In this document: piece after piece, positions 1-10,380 of the stretch
Numbering within the stretch: position 1 is the stretch's first letter
Layout: the number at the start of each line of letters is the position of its first letter
DNA from: Rhytidiadelphus loreus
Taxonomy: Eukaryota > Streptophyta > Bryopsida > Hypnales > Hylocomiaceae
DNA length: 64,000 nucleotides
Assembly (NCBI GenBank): GCA_947034895.1
Contig: OX344762.1
Span: 33,274,760-33,338,759 of the forward strand
Direction of reading: 5' to 3'
Made by a program: the position numbers and the translations under genes
The notes under the pieces: generated by a model
The model's database searches: none
What the model saw: the letters and a program-made list of their open reading frames with translations, nothing else
What the model was told of the DNA's origin: nothing

Positions 1-213
1 TCTTTGAAATAAGATCTTAGATTTGATTTTCCCAAGATCTATTAGCTAAATGGAGGGGATTCTAGAGGTTTCCACCATTAAACAAAGAATATTTTGAAAA
101 ATACATTAGGGTAGTTTAGGAAAATATCTAGGTAGGAAGTAAGAGATTTTTCATTGACAATTTACCAGGGAGGGGCCGGGAATGAGTATAAAAGGCCCTT
201 CCTCGAGGTTGTC
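1..213 (+). repeat. LTR-like dispersed repeat fragment (U3-like part, empty TTAA site)
   Basis: This stretch is closely similar to the reverse complement of two blocks at 31262-31164 and 30239-30100, separated there by a 924-bp insert. It carries a TATA box (TATAAAAG at 187-194) followed by GGCCCTTCCTCGAGGTTGT, as expected near the start site of an LTR. Similarity stops near 213. The TTAA at 78-81 is the uninterrupted version of the site that holds an insertion in the other copy. LTR identity is an inference: no paired LTR, primer binding site or polyprotein was found. Confidence 0.6.
187..194 (+). promoter_or_regulatory. TATA box in LTR-like repeat
   Basis: TATAAAAG is kept in both copies of the repeat (here, and on the minus strand at 30123-30130) with the same downstream GGCCCTTCCTCGAGG block. 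Conservation of box and context suggests a promoter of the repeat; no transcript evidence is available. Confidence 0.4.
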
Positions 214-1539
214 TATGGTTGTAATGTAGATTTTACCTATTCAACAAAGTCCACAAACAAAGGATCTAAGGGTCAATTCTCTTAGGAAAGGTCAATAAAT
301 CTAGTGTTTTGTGACTAAGGTCAATCGTTTTGTATTGTAGATACTTATCTATGTCGTTTCATGTTTTGTTTTCCAAAAGAAACTCACAAAATGCACCTAA
401 TGTCAATTTTTCACAGTCCAAATACCAATGCTATTTTATAGACACAAATGTATGGCGTCACATAATTAAAAGACGTCAATGTATGGCGTCCTGTCTAGTG
501 TGTGACTCATGTCAATTCTCAAGTCAATTTGTGATGGGTAGGTCAATTTATCTTTATGCATGCTCTAGCCACTTAATAATAATAATATGTAAACATATTC
601 ATAATTACACAATTTTTATTATATTAAAGAAATTTCTTTTTCAATTCCCTTAATTTAATACATATCAAATTATAATTTATTTTATCACTAAAAGAATTAA
701 TATTGTTATCACAAAATATTCATATATTTAACACTTGAAAAAGAATTGGTTCTTTCTTGATTAAGTTGTGTTTTTGTCTTCAAGCTTTTCCCTTTAGCTT
801 TAGTTTTTCAAGGGGCAATTTTATCTTTCTTTGTATCACTTGGTTAGTCAAATAGGCACACGACAAAAACACAACCAAAACTCATGTTAATAGACCTAAG
901 ACTATGACAAGTCTAATTGTAGTGAGTCAGTCAACTTGCCACCAACTTCCAACCATTGTCTGTCTACTTGACTCGCATTATAAACCTTTGCAATTAGACT
1001 TGGTTTGCAATCAACTAGACAAATCTCAACCACTAAATATGTTGTATAGAGATTTGATACCACTTCAGTCTACCAGTTGGAGAATTCTAACCACCAAGCT
1101 TAATTTGCATAACAATTAATTTAATCAATTTGCTTTACTGACTTCTTGAAACGCTATATTCACTATTTTGGGAGTTTTCCAGAGAATTGAGAGTTTAATT
1201 CTAAGGCATTGGAATGTCACAAAGCAAATTAAACGTCAGCAAACACATAGAAATCAATCAATGCCAATGAAAACTATCTTCCCATACAAGATTTAGAAAA
1301 AATATACTCAAAATTATGCGCATTGCATCTCTATTAGTAAGGAAACTCATATCATTTACACATATTTGCTTTCCTATGTGTGCAATACATACTCGTCTAT
1401 GCAATTACAAGTGTAGTATCCAAGTAATGACTAGTTAATAGCAACCCCATTGTTCCACCTAAGTAACCAGTGAATTAGAACTCACTGAGAGAAGCCTTAA
1501 CATCATGTAACAGAAATGTACATATATGAAGCACAACTA
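214..1539. other. Non-genic, GTCAATT-rich AT-rich DNA
   Basis: No convincing gene. The word GTCAATT or its complement, and variants such as CAATTAGAC, recurs from about 245 to 560 and 905 to 1260. The two short open frames (330-653, 904-1119) have no recognisable domain and biased composition, so I do not call them. The 3' end of the minus-strand unit and its untranslated region probably extend into 1300-1539. Confidence 0.5.
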
Positions 1540-3572
1540 TCAACTACATGACGTACTCTTCATCTTCTCAAGGGCCCTCAAAATTTCAGGCCCACGACTG
1601 TACCCCCCTCGGACACCTGCACCTTCCTGACACATGTGCTCCCTTCTTTGTGCTAATAGTGACCTCCGCTCCCAAGAGTCCCACGTAGGAGTGGAGGACT
1701 GAGTACTGCATGACCTCTCCGCTTTTCTCTTTAATTTTGCTGATTGAGACAATGCACGGCAACGTGGAAGTAGAGGTCGAATGAGAGCGGGTTTAATTTT
1801 TTTTCCGGACGAGAGCGGGTCACTTGGCATATGGGCTTTCACTTCTGGTGCCGACATCAAACAGTTTGCATCTCCGTAGAGCTTCCTTTGCGTCCCTTTC
1901 TCTGAAATAGTTGGCGAAGCCGACGAATCCCTCGCTGCCCTAGAGCGCACAGGAGATGGCGAGCACGAAATTGGCAAGCGCGGCTTCTTGTCAGGGGGGC
2001 TGTTTACCACACCGTCTTCGACGTGCTTGACAGAGAAGTCCATGGTGGAATTCACAATCGGCGCCGAGCAAAGGAAATTCCCCGTACTAAGTATGACGTA
2101 TTGTCTATAGTCGAAAATGGAGTCCTCGGACGCTTGACACGGAAGAATCTCAATAATCCTGGAACTGGTAGACCCGTTTCTCATCTGACAGAGAACAAAA
2201 ACAGAATTAGCCATAGAATCGTCAACGCATTATAAGTACACATGGTTCTGCACAAACTTTAGATACATGAATGAGCCGTTGAATTTCACATAAAACATTA
2301 CCCTGACTACATTTTAGCGCGGACGGCGCTAAAATGCAACAGACAAATACGCCAAAACAAGCGTTTTACATCCGATACAATTTCCGTGGACTCCAGAAAC
2401 ACGTCTACCTGCATACCTCAAAAACCACGTCTAACTAACACTAGTTGACCCACGGAGGACCTCCATGAGGTTTTCATACTCTCGATGACCTCGTTCTTCG
2501 CACAGCATCCGTCTCCCAATCCTCCATTTCTTATTCTCTCTGAAGGACTTCAGACCATTGCTACGGTTGACGTGCAATTGTTGGAACCAAGGAAGAAGGA
2601 CCGTCAGAAGGAACGTGTCTTTGTCACCGTTTCCTCGGTTACTCCAAGAATCCGCTAAAATCACATTCTCAGGCTTGTTCATGATGTGTTTGCGCGGACT
2701 GTCGTCCACAATCACTGTATTCTGAGAAGTGAAATTCCCGTGGAAGCCTGAGAAAAGGAAATCTAGGTTCTTAAGGAACAAGTCCTTATTCGTTCCCGGT
2801 TCCTTGTAAGAGGTCAGCCTTCCGGCTCTATCCCTGCACTTAATAGTCTTGCAGGAGTCTTGCCCCAGAACGAGGAAGGGCCACCTTCCTTCTCGAAAGA
2901 GGTACACACAGATCTCATCGGTCGTGGTTTTTTTCATGGAGCTCCATATAGTGATTTTAGCTATCCTCCCTATCTCCTTCAAGAACTCAAGGCAATTTGG
3001 ACGGACATATACTGCTTTTGATACAACAATTGCATCGACCGTGGCAGAGTGCGGCTCTAACTCGTTTTGAAAATTATGCCTGTTTGAACTATTTGACTTC
3101 CAGTCCTCGCTGTGGCATAAAATGCCATTGAGGTCTAGGACGACGTTCATCCACTTCTCTGCCACCCCAGACCTCAATGGACGATGGATGCCCTCGGAAG
3201 TGCCCTCACGAACTACTGTAGAATCGGAGCCCTGCTAACAAACGTAGGAACATAGAGCAGTTACAATCGTGCAATTGGCTTTGTTCGGACATCATGTGAA
3301 ATCAAGTCACAGTCGGAGGAAAAAAATAGAAAAATAAAAGTCTAATCACGCCGGAAGAAAACAAGGGATTATACCTTCTCCACTGTCGAACTTGAAGGTT
3401 GATCATCATTTTCACAACCGGTATTCACAGGATCAAGCGGTGACGTATCGTCATCGAGTTCTAGGAATTCAGCTGACGTGATAGGATTATCATCCTCAAT
3501 TTCAAAATGAGTCGTCGTCACCAGTTCATTTTGTGTAGAAGGGAAGACACAGACCTCAGGACAACTTTCCAT
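1540..3572 (-). CDS. FCP1/NIF-type HAD-like protein, probable pseudophosphatase (three exons)
   Basis: Modelled as complement(join(1540..2184, 2440..3231, 3375..3572)), 544 aa, with all introns in phase 0. Donors are GTATAA and GTTAGT; both acceptors end in CAG. From about residue 96 the middle exon carries VVLDLNGILC, the nucleophile motif of the FCP1/NLI-interacting-factor branch of the HAD superfamily, then ITIWSSM and later VDDSP. In active FCP1 phosphatases motif I is DxDxT/V. Here the second Asp is Asn, so catalysis is doubtful; I recall plant relatives with a similar DLNG motif. The first exon is acidic and Ser/Thr-rich. The last exon holds basic nuclear-signal-like PDKKPRLP and KLKRKAERS. 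The start is uncertain: the frame runs upstream of ATG 3572 to an AG acceptor at 3585-3584 whose phase matches the preceding ParB-like gene, so both may be one 1821-aa protein. Confidence 0.65.
2313..2333. repeat. 21-bp palindrome, copy 1 (intronic)
   Basis: It has 8-bp arms TTTAGCGC and GCGCTAAA around a 5-base centre, and pairing extends outward to 11 bp (2310-2336). It lies inside the 255-nt intron 2439-2185 of the HAD-like gene. It belongs to the 20-copy family described under findings. Confidence 0.9.
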
Positions 3573-3772
3573 ATTCACAGGGCCTGCAATTCACGATTTG
3601 GAAAAGTTTCTCTGTGAGAAATATATTACATTTTCAAAGATAACTGTCTCTTACAATACAAAACTGAGTCCATAAAAGTCCAAATCGTAACTAAGGCCTC
3701 TACAATAATCGTCCGATAAACATCGAGAACTACTCCTATTTACAAAATTTGAGATCAATCTCTACCAAACAG

Positions 3773-3793
3773 TTTAGCGTTTGTCGCGCTAAA
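3773..3793. repeat. 21-bp palindrome, copy 2 (between stop and next exon)
   Basis: Arms TTTAGCG and CGCTAAA. It lies just beyond the TAA at 3824-3822, inside the proposed 252-nt intron 3835-3584 if the two minus-strand genes are fused, otherwise in the short gap between them. Confidence 0.85.
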
Positions 3794-3821
3794 TCTACAC
3801 AAAGCAATGCTCACTAAGTGT

Positions 3822-6800
3822 TTATTGGGCAGAACCTGTAGGTTGATCTTCGGTGGGCAGGGCATCACTTCCAGGCTCCACCTTGGAAGCATCACTGGAC
3901 AGGTTCTTCCCAATGTCTGTCTCTGACGACAAAATTGGTGCAGCCTTCGGGGAAGAGGGGTGATCAACAAGATCATCATCAAACGGCAACGGTGCTGGAG
4001 ACTCCGGTGCACTACTTGGAAGTGGTGGAGACACCGGCACAGGTAGCGATGGACTCGAGGCATTGCTGACGTTAGAGCCAGACGGCAGACCTTGCAGCTC
4101 CAACACTGGAGTCTGGGCAGGAGGAGGCAACGCTGCGATCGGCTCAACCCCGACCTTCTTGATCAAGATCTGCAACATTTCTCTATTTTGCTGGGCTAGC
4201 TCTTGGTTGGTTTGAGACTCCAACCGCATCCACTCTTGATTACGCTTGTGCATTTCAAGGTTTTCAGCCCTCTCCTTCATCTGTTCCGCCCTCAACTGTG
4301 CCAGTGCAAGCTCATTTTGCTGTTGCGTCAACTGAGTTTGTTGTTGCAGATTAGCCAACGAAACTGCATTTTGCGCTGAGATCTCAGCCAACTGTTGCGC
4401 GATACTTGACATTGAATTGTGCTTCTTCTTTTTATTTGGCCGCCCAGACGGAGTAGCAATCCTCGGCGTCCCAGGCAATGGAGGTAATATAGAGCTCGCC
4501 GAAGAACCAGGTATATCTGTTGATGGTCGACTTGTAGGAGTTGCCATCTCATCTATCCCCTGAGGTTCATCTTCGTCAACGTCTTCCTCCTCTTCATCGG
4601 ATTCCGAATCAGATGGTACATTATCATTGCGCGGAACCTCCCTCCGCAGCAGATCACTCATATCGGATGCCTGAGACGACCTCAGTTTCTTCTTCGCGGA
4701 GGAGGGTGTAGTACTTGGACTAGCTGCAGCAGCAGCCCTGGGGTACCCACTATCAAGAAAGTCCGCTATATCTAGCGTCATTGCCTTCCTACAAATGTCC
4801 TCCCACCATGATGATTGAGTACCCATTCCAGTGGCGAAGACGTTCACATTACTCATCTGCCAAGACAAAATCACAACATTATTTCGATTACCGAGACAAA
4901 TCAGTCGCTTTAGCGCTGACCGCGCTAAATCGACAGCCGGTACCCGTACACAGAACATGAGTAATACGATAATAACATTAATGTCAGTTAACATTGACAT
5001 GGCTTTTTAGAGCGACTCGCGCTAAAGTACAGACAAATTGCTTACCACGGCCGCGCACGTAAGCTTTCCCCCAGTATAAGCAGAATAGATTGATATGCCA
5101 GACTTGCAGAAGGCCTTCACGAGCCACAAATAAAATTCCATTCTCAACTCGGTGTTGTATATCCGATACTCAAGTTCACTGTATGCGCGCGCTTTCATGT
5201 ATCGTGCTATTTCCGGACACTCGAATTCCTCTGGAATTTCCACGGTGTTCTCGTTCTCGGGATCCTGCAGGAAGATCAAGAACACTTTCTTTGGTGTCTT
5301 CGCTGCAGGAAGATCTCCGAGGCGATCGTTCTTCCCAGCGGAGTAAACAGAGTACGAAATTGTATACGACTCCAAAACCTCGTCGGATTCAATAAATTTA
5401 AGGACCTGCGCTTGTTCCTTCTCGTCACCACAAATGAAAAGCCAAGATGGAATGTCTTCTAGTGCAGGTTTCCTTTTCGCCTCCATTGACGCGAGTACTT
5501 CGATGAAGTACGGTTTCTCCACCGTAGAGCTCTCCTTCTTTTCAATTCCTGGCAAGCACCTGAAGTCAATCACCCCCAACGCAAGATAGTTTCTCGTCTC
5601 CGCAGTCCATACCTTCTTTGGCCATTCCTTGGTACTGTTCTCGACGTACTCATAGGGACGGTAGTGACCAGTTGCTGTCGGTCTCTCAAATTTGGATTTG
5701 TGCAGAAGAAACATCTTGAAGAAATCGTAGGCGTCTTGAGACAGCTCAGTGATCGGCTTGTTTCTTGAGGATTTGTTCTTCGCTTTGCCAAAGTAGGCTT
5801 CTCCTGGTCTGTCGAGGAGTACATCCATTGTGGCGCTGGAGAAGAATCGTTCCATTTTGAAGGCCTTCCAGTTCTCGTTGATGATCTCGTTACAAGCATT
5901 CATGAGCCCAAGTTGCGGTTTGATTTCATGAAGCTCCTTGATCACGAGGTTCTTCCGCTTACGACGTTCAACCCACTCTTTCGTGTTGAAGCAGTCATCC
6001 AGGACAGATGAGATGCTCTTGACTGTGACCTTGGGGTAAGCGTGATTGCGTTTTCCACCCGACTGATTAAGCAGATGATTTGCTAGTTTAGCAATTTCGT
6101 CGTAGCTCAAATTGCCGAGGTGCTTAAAGAATTCACGATTCAACATACAACTCTCGGGATTCCAGCCCGGCTTTTCATTAAACATCATCTCCGTGTAGGG
6201 GTTGACGAGCTCTCCGTGCGCAGCAGCGGTGATCACCTCACTCCAAAGTTTATACACCTCATCGGGCGCCGTGATGAGTCTCAGTTCGTTTGTGAGCTTT
6301 AGCTTCTCCTCCTTAGACTTCGTCTTTGAAATCTTCAAATTCTTTATGACGTCAATCATGGAGAACCTCACATACATTGCCTTCTCGAACACCTGAATCA
6401 TTTTGAAGTGAATAGATTCAGAAACGAAAGCACTTGATCATATATCAAGATAATGTTCACGACAATGATCATACGTGAGTATTGCTATTTAGTGCGCCTC
6501 GCGCTAAAACGCACCTGGAAAGCTTCTCTCTTGTTCCGGTTCTCGACGGTCCTTCTCATGGCCGTAAGAGATCCAATAGTCTTTGTCTGCGTTGGATTTG
6601 CAGGCCTGCCCATATCCTCCCATACTTTTCTCGCTCCTAAGATGTTGGTCGCCCATGATGGTTGTACCGCCACAAAATGATTTGTGCGGTTGTAATAGGC
6701 TGAGATGGCTCGCAACTTCTCAGCGTCCTGTGACCACACAACGAAGCAGTTCCATTTACGGAAATGCTCCCTCTCATCCACGTCCATGTTGTTCTCATCA

Positions 6801-7966
6801 TTGAACATGTATTTGCTGGCTTCAACACTATGTTGTCCGTTAATGATGTAAAATATTCCATCTTCAATGTCCTCCCACCTTGTTGGCTTGTAGCTGAAGC
6901 CGACGGGCATAACGCATAGTGTTTGCTTGGTACTCTTGTCAAGTATGTTGAGTAGCCAATTGACCATGTCTTCAACAATGCGGTTCTCCTTGGAACGGAT
7001 GTTATATGTTGCAAGTGCCTCAATGAGCTGGGAAATGTCGATCTCTTTCTTCTCATCGACAGCGAACACATAAGCGTCGTCACAGGTGCTCCAAAATTCC
7101 TTGTATACCTGGCTGACGTGCTCGTAGTCAGGTTTTTTCTCAGTTGTCTGAGAGTGTGGCACTTTCTCCATTTCGTCCGCGTAGCTGCCTTCCTCGACTT
7201 CGGATGTTTCAGATTCCTTTGCTAGCTTGGACCTCTTAGGCTTCGGCGTAGCCGGCTGTTTCCCCTTTTGCGATTGCACCTTGGACGCTGGCGTCGCAGG
7301 CTTTCTGTGGCCTCGACTGGCACCGGGCTCTTGCTTAACCTTCAGCTTTGATGTCTGGCTGACTCCGGTATTCATGATCTCCTTCGATACAGATTGAGGT
7401 CTGTTATTTTCTTGTTGCATCTCCATCTTCCCCTTGAGCATGTGAAAATCGTTGAAGAGCATCCGAATTTTACTGCATAGTTTTTTCCACGACAGCGGAG
7501 TACCATTGGCATTTTTCCACTCATTGTTGTCTAGCTTCTTTTCCAGCTCTTTGATCTCTTTGCGGTAGGGAGTTGGTTCGAGACTCGAGAGGAACGGGCT
7601 AAGATGGAAGGGAATGAGGACGGAGTTAATACAAATAGCGAAATGATATTGATCCTGCAGGCATGATCCAGGAATGATTGTCATACATTTGACTTTGATC
7701 ATGGGATGCGTGTCAGCTTCTACATCCTTAATTTTCTCGTGGAAAGAGAGTTGTAGGTGACACTGTGCATTTCTGAACTTGTATGAGAAGCAGATTTGAT
7801 TTATGAAAGGAATCATGAAGAAGCTCCATGATTCTACTCTCTCAGGTTCTTTGAACTCCCAATATTCTCCTTCGATGAGGTTGTCGTCTGCACTTTTATT
7901 GTCCTCGAGAAGCTGGACTTCACACTTTTTGAAGTACATTTCCAGAGCCTCGATCTGGTTCTCCAT
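3822..7966 (-). CDS. ParB/sulfiredoxin-like protein with possible degenerate DNA-methyltransferase-like region (three exons)
   Basis: Modelled as complement(join(3822..4856, 5046..6392, 6515..7966)), 1277 aa. Introns are 122 and 189 nt, phase 0, with CAG|GTGCGT and GTG|GTAAGC donors and CAG acceptors. Residues about 290-400 (FAVDEKKEIDIS through to YIINGQHSVEASKYM, with N376 G377 Q378 H379) match the ParB/Srx fold signature around its G-Q/E-H/R motif. In bacteria this fold binds or cuts DNA or nucleotides and is often fused to N4/N6-adenine or cytosine methyltransferases. Exon 2 ends in FYLWLVKAF through YTGGKLTCAA (about 923-932), which resembles the FxGxGTT..AA S-adenosylmethionine motif of beta-class enzymes. 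The expected DPPY is not visible, so activity is unlikely. Exon 3 has an acidic run (about 1016-1031), basic RPNKKKKH, a Gln-rich coiled coil and a Pro/Ser-rich tail. ATG 7966 follows a CAG acceptor by one base, implying a 5' UTR intron. Confidence 0.7.
4909..4929. repeat. 21-bp palindrome, copy 3 (intronic)
   Basis: TTTAGCGC and GCGCTAAA arms. It lies inside the 189-nt intron 5045-4857 of the ParB-like gene and is the second palindrome in that intron. Confidence 0.9.
5006..5026. repeat. 21-bp palindrome, copy 4 (intronic)
   Basis: Arms match the family except at one position of the left arm (TTTAGAGCGA). It lies in the same intron as the copy at 4909-4929, near its 5' splice site on the minus strand. 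Confidence 0.9.
6488..6508. repeat. 21-bp palindrome, copy 5 (next to a splice donor)
   Basis: It lies in the 122-nt intron 6514-6393, beginning only about 5 nt after the GT at 6514-6513, so an RNA hairpin here would sit against the 5' splice site. Confidence 0.9.
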
Positions 7967-8001
7967 TCTGAAATATCAAGACAGACAAGTTCGGTAAGTT
8001 G

Positions 8002-8022
8002 TTTAGCGCGAACCGCGCTAAA
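8002..8022. repeat. 21-bp palindrome, copy 6 (upstream of the ParB-like start codon)
   Basis: Arms TTTAGCGCG and CGCGCTAAA around a 3-base centre. It lies 36 bp upstream of ATG 7966, probably within a 5' UTR intron, and 201 bp from the first unit of the neighbouring array. Confidence 0.9.
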
Positions 8023-8202
8023 GTGTGTCGGGAACGGTATATTAATTCACTCAGGAGACAGACATTGTATGTTTTGAGTTCAAAGTCTATGGTCTGGAAG
8101 GGTCTTGGCCGATGTGTGGGCAGCTTTTATGGGTTGAGAGGATTTAGTTGAAATGCTGGGGTTTCTATCATGGTTTATCTTCTTGAACGAGGAGGAGTCG
8201 TG

Positions 8203-8640
8203 TTTAGCGCGAGTCGCGCTAAACCAACACATAGGAGTTGGGTATATATGTTGGTCGTATTTTGTTATATGGAGTATGAAATGTCATTTAGCGCGACTCG
8301 TGCTAAACAGACACAGAGGAGGTCGAGGTGGACTTCAACGGACGTAGTGTTCTCTTCGGATAGTTTGAGTCATTTAGCGCGAGCCGCGCTAAATAGACCC
8401 ATTGGAGGTAACGTTATATGTGGATTTCTGTGTTTTTTGCGGGTATTATGTGCCGTTTAGCGCGAGCTGCGCTAAACTGACACATGGGAATTGCGATCTT
8501 ATGGCGGGCGTGTTCTTCGCTTCGGGGAGTTTGTGTCATTTAGCGCGACTCGCGCTAAACAGACACACGGGAGTTTAATTTTGTGTCGGACGTGCCTTCT
8601 CGTCGGCTTGTATGCATCATTAAGCGCGAGCCGCGCTAAA
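8203..8640. repeat. Tandem array of six palindromes with a period of about 83 bp
   Basis: Palindromes start at 8203, 8287, 8373, 8456, 8539 and 8620, with steps of 84, 86, 83, 83 and 81. Each is followed by a similar but diverging spacer (for example GACACATGGGA-like text, then TTTGTGTCAT before the next copy). The array lies upstream of the minus-strand ParB-like gene, most likely inside its 5' UTR intron or promoter. The copy at 8539-8559 is a perfect 10+1+10 palindrome. Confidence 0.9.
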
Positions 8641-9150
8641 ATATGCAATTGTTTTCAGGTAGCATGCTTGCCATTTATATTAGGGTTTACTGATTTCTGG
8701 ATGAACTGCTAAAATTTCTACAAATGCAGGTTTAGGTGGGACTTCAATCTATGATTTTAGGGTTTCCCTTGGACTGATTCAAACAAAATTGGGCATAATT
8801 CAAATGATATTGGGCATAATTCAAACGAATTCATGAAATTGAATTTAATGCGCTTGAATGACAAACACGACTGAATCTCAAACCCTGAGCTCTTGAATCA
8901 GAAATGTAAGTGAATAAAAAACCGTAAATCAAAACTCAAGATTACAATGCACTGGACAACCCGAAACCCGAAACTCACATACGTATCACAAAAACCCGAA
9001 ATTCAAATACGTATCACGAGATCACCAATAACTTTCATATGAACAAGAAAAGCAACGAAACAATGAGGAGTGAAATGCTGTACTTCACGAGTTTCCAAAT
9101 TCCTGTGACGAGTTCCTCAAAGTCCAGAAACGTCCTCCAATACCTGCCAC
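8641..9150. other. Non-coding upstream region of the ParB-like unit
   Basis: AT-rich sequence with short direct repeats (ATTGGGCATAATTCAAA-type units near 8790-8830 and AAACCCGAAA-type units near 8960-9005). No gene is seen. It lies in the interval between the two divergent units and may be part of the 5' UTR or promoter of the minus-strand unit. Confidence 0.4.
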
Positions 9151-10380
9151 CTTCACGAGCAAGCCCTGGAGCTCTGATTCTGAAATAAGATAAACATATC
9201 CACACAAACTTTGAAATAAGAAAAACATATCCGAACTAAAGCATAAACAGTACATGATCTAAAAAGCCGTAAGAACACAAAGGGAGGGACTCGGTGATCC
9301 AAAAAACACAAGCTCGACGTGTTGCCAAAACCCATAAACCCGACGTGCTCAGGAAATTAAGGGCACGTGAACATGAAACACCAGATCCCGACGTGCACAG
9401 AACACTAAATACCCTAAACCCGACGTGCACAGCAAACTTGTGAACAGAACACTAATACCCTAAACCCGGTTGCACAGCAAACTTGTGAACCCGAACACTA
9501 ATACCCTAAACAACGATTTCTGTTTTGGCTGAACACACAATTTGAGCTGAACACACATGAGCTGAATACACACCCGTTGAACACACAGTTTGGCTGAACA
9601 CAGAATTTGAACGATTTTTGTTTTGGCTGAGCGTCCGCTGCACCGAAAAGAGAATAGCCCAACGTGCACAGACACTCAATTTGAGCAATTCCTAGTTGGC
9701 TGAGTGTGCGCTACACTAGAAGAAAAAAACCCGACGTGCACAGCAAAATTGAACACACACTTTCATGAAGTAACAAAACACACAAGACTGCCACTTTGCG
9801 AAGTACTTGGAATAAGAAACAAATCAGCCAAATGTTGGCTGAACGCCCAAGCTCCGCAACGACCAGAAAAGCAACTTCACGTTCAATCCTGCGCCGATTT
9901 CTTCGCCGAGTTCCTCGATGGCCGCGACTTCACAAACCTCCGCCACGACCAGAAATCGCAGCGCACGCTCAGCTTCAAACTGCCAAGACCAGAAATCGCT
10001 AAACCCAACACACTCAGGCCAGGAATCGCAAAAAACGCCAAACCTCCGCCAAAAAATCGAAGCGCATGGTGAGCCAAACCTGAAATCGCTCAGGCAAACC
10101 CAACAACCACTCAGCTCAGCCAAGAATCGCTAAACCTAACAATTGGTAAACGAAACCCAGGAATCGCTCAGTCTAACCCAGAAATCGCTAAGAAATCGCA
10201 GGCAGACTCAACAGGCGAAACCCTAACGCGCACTCCCCTAACGCACAATCGAAGAGCGCAGTCTTACCCGCCCGATTTTGCGCAGTTGGTACCTGCCCAT
10301 TCTTTTTTGGTAGTACCCGCCCGGTTTAGGCGATGTTGATACCCGCCCGATGTACCTATGTGATACCCTCTTGACGCTTT
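9151..10380. promoter_or_regulatory. Repeat-rich, relatively GC-rich region, candidate promoter/5' region
   Basis: Three layered motifs recur: CCCGACGTGCACAG with ACACTAATACCCTAAAC units (about 9310-9510, again near 9660 and 9730); GAAATCGCT/GAATCGCT (about 9945-10200); and ACCCGCCCG with GGTACC or GATACC (about 10266-10352). Several overlapping frames stay open, but composition and repeats explain them and no domain is seen. Because it precedes the minus-strand unit and differs in composition from its AT-rich surroundings, I suggest a promoter or first non-coding exon; this is inference. Confidence 0.35.

Noticed and set aside
8170..8460. 96-codon frame across the 83-bp array
   Set aside because: Its Ala-Thr-Arg-Ala-Lys-like repeats are just the translated palindrome; unit length is not a multiple of three.
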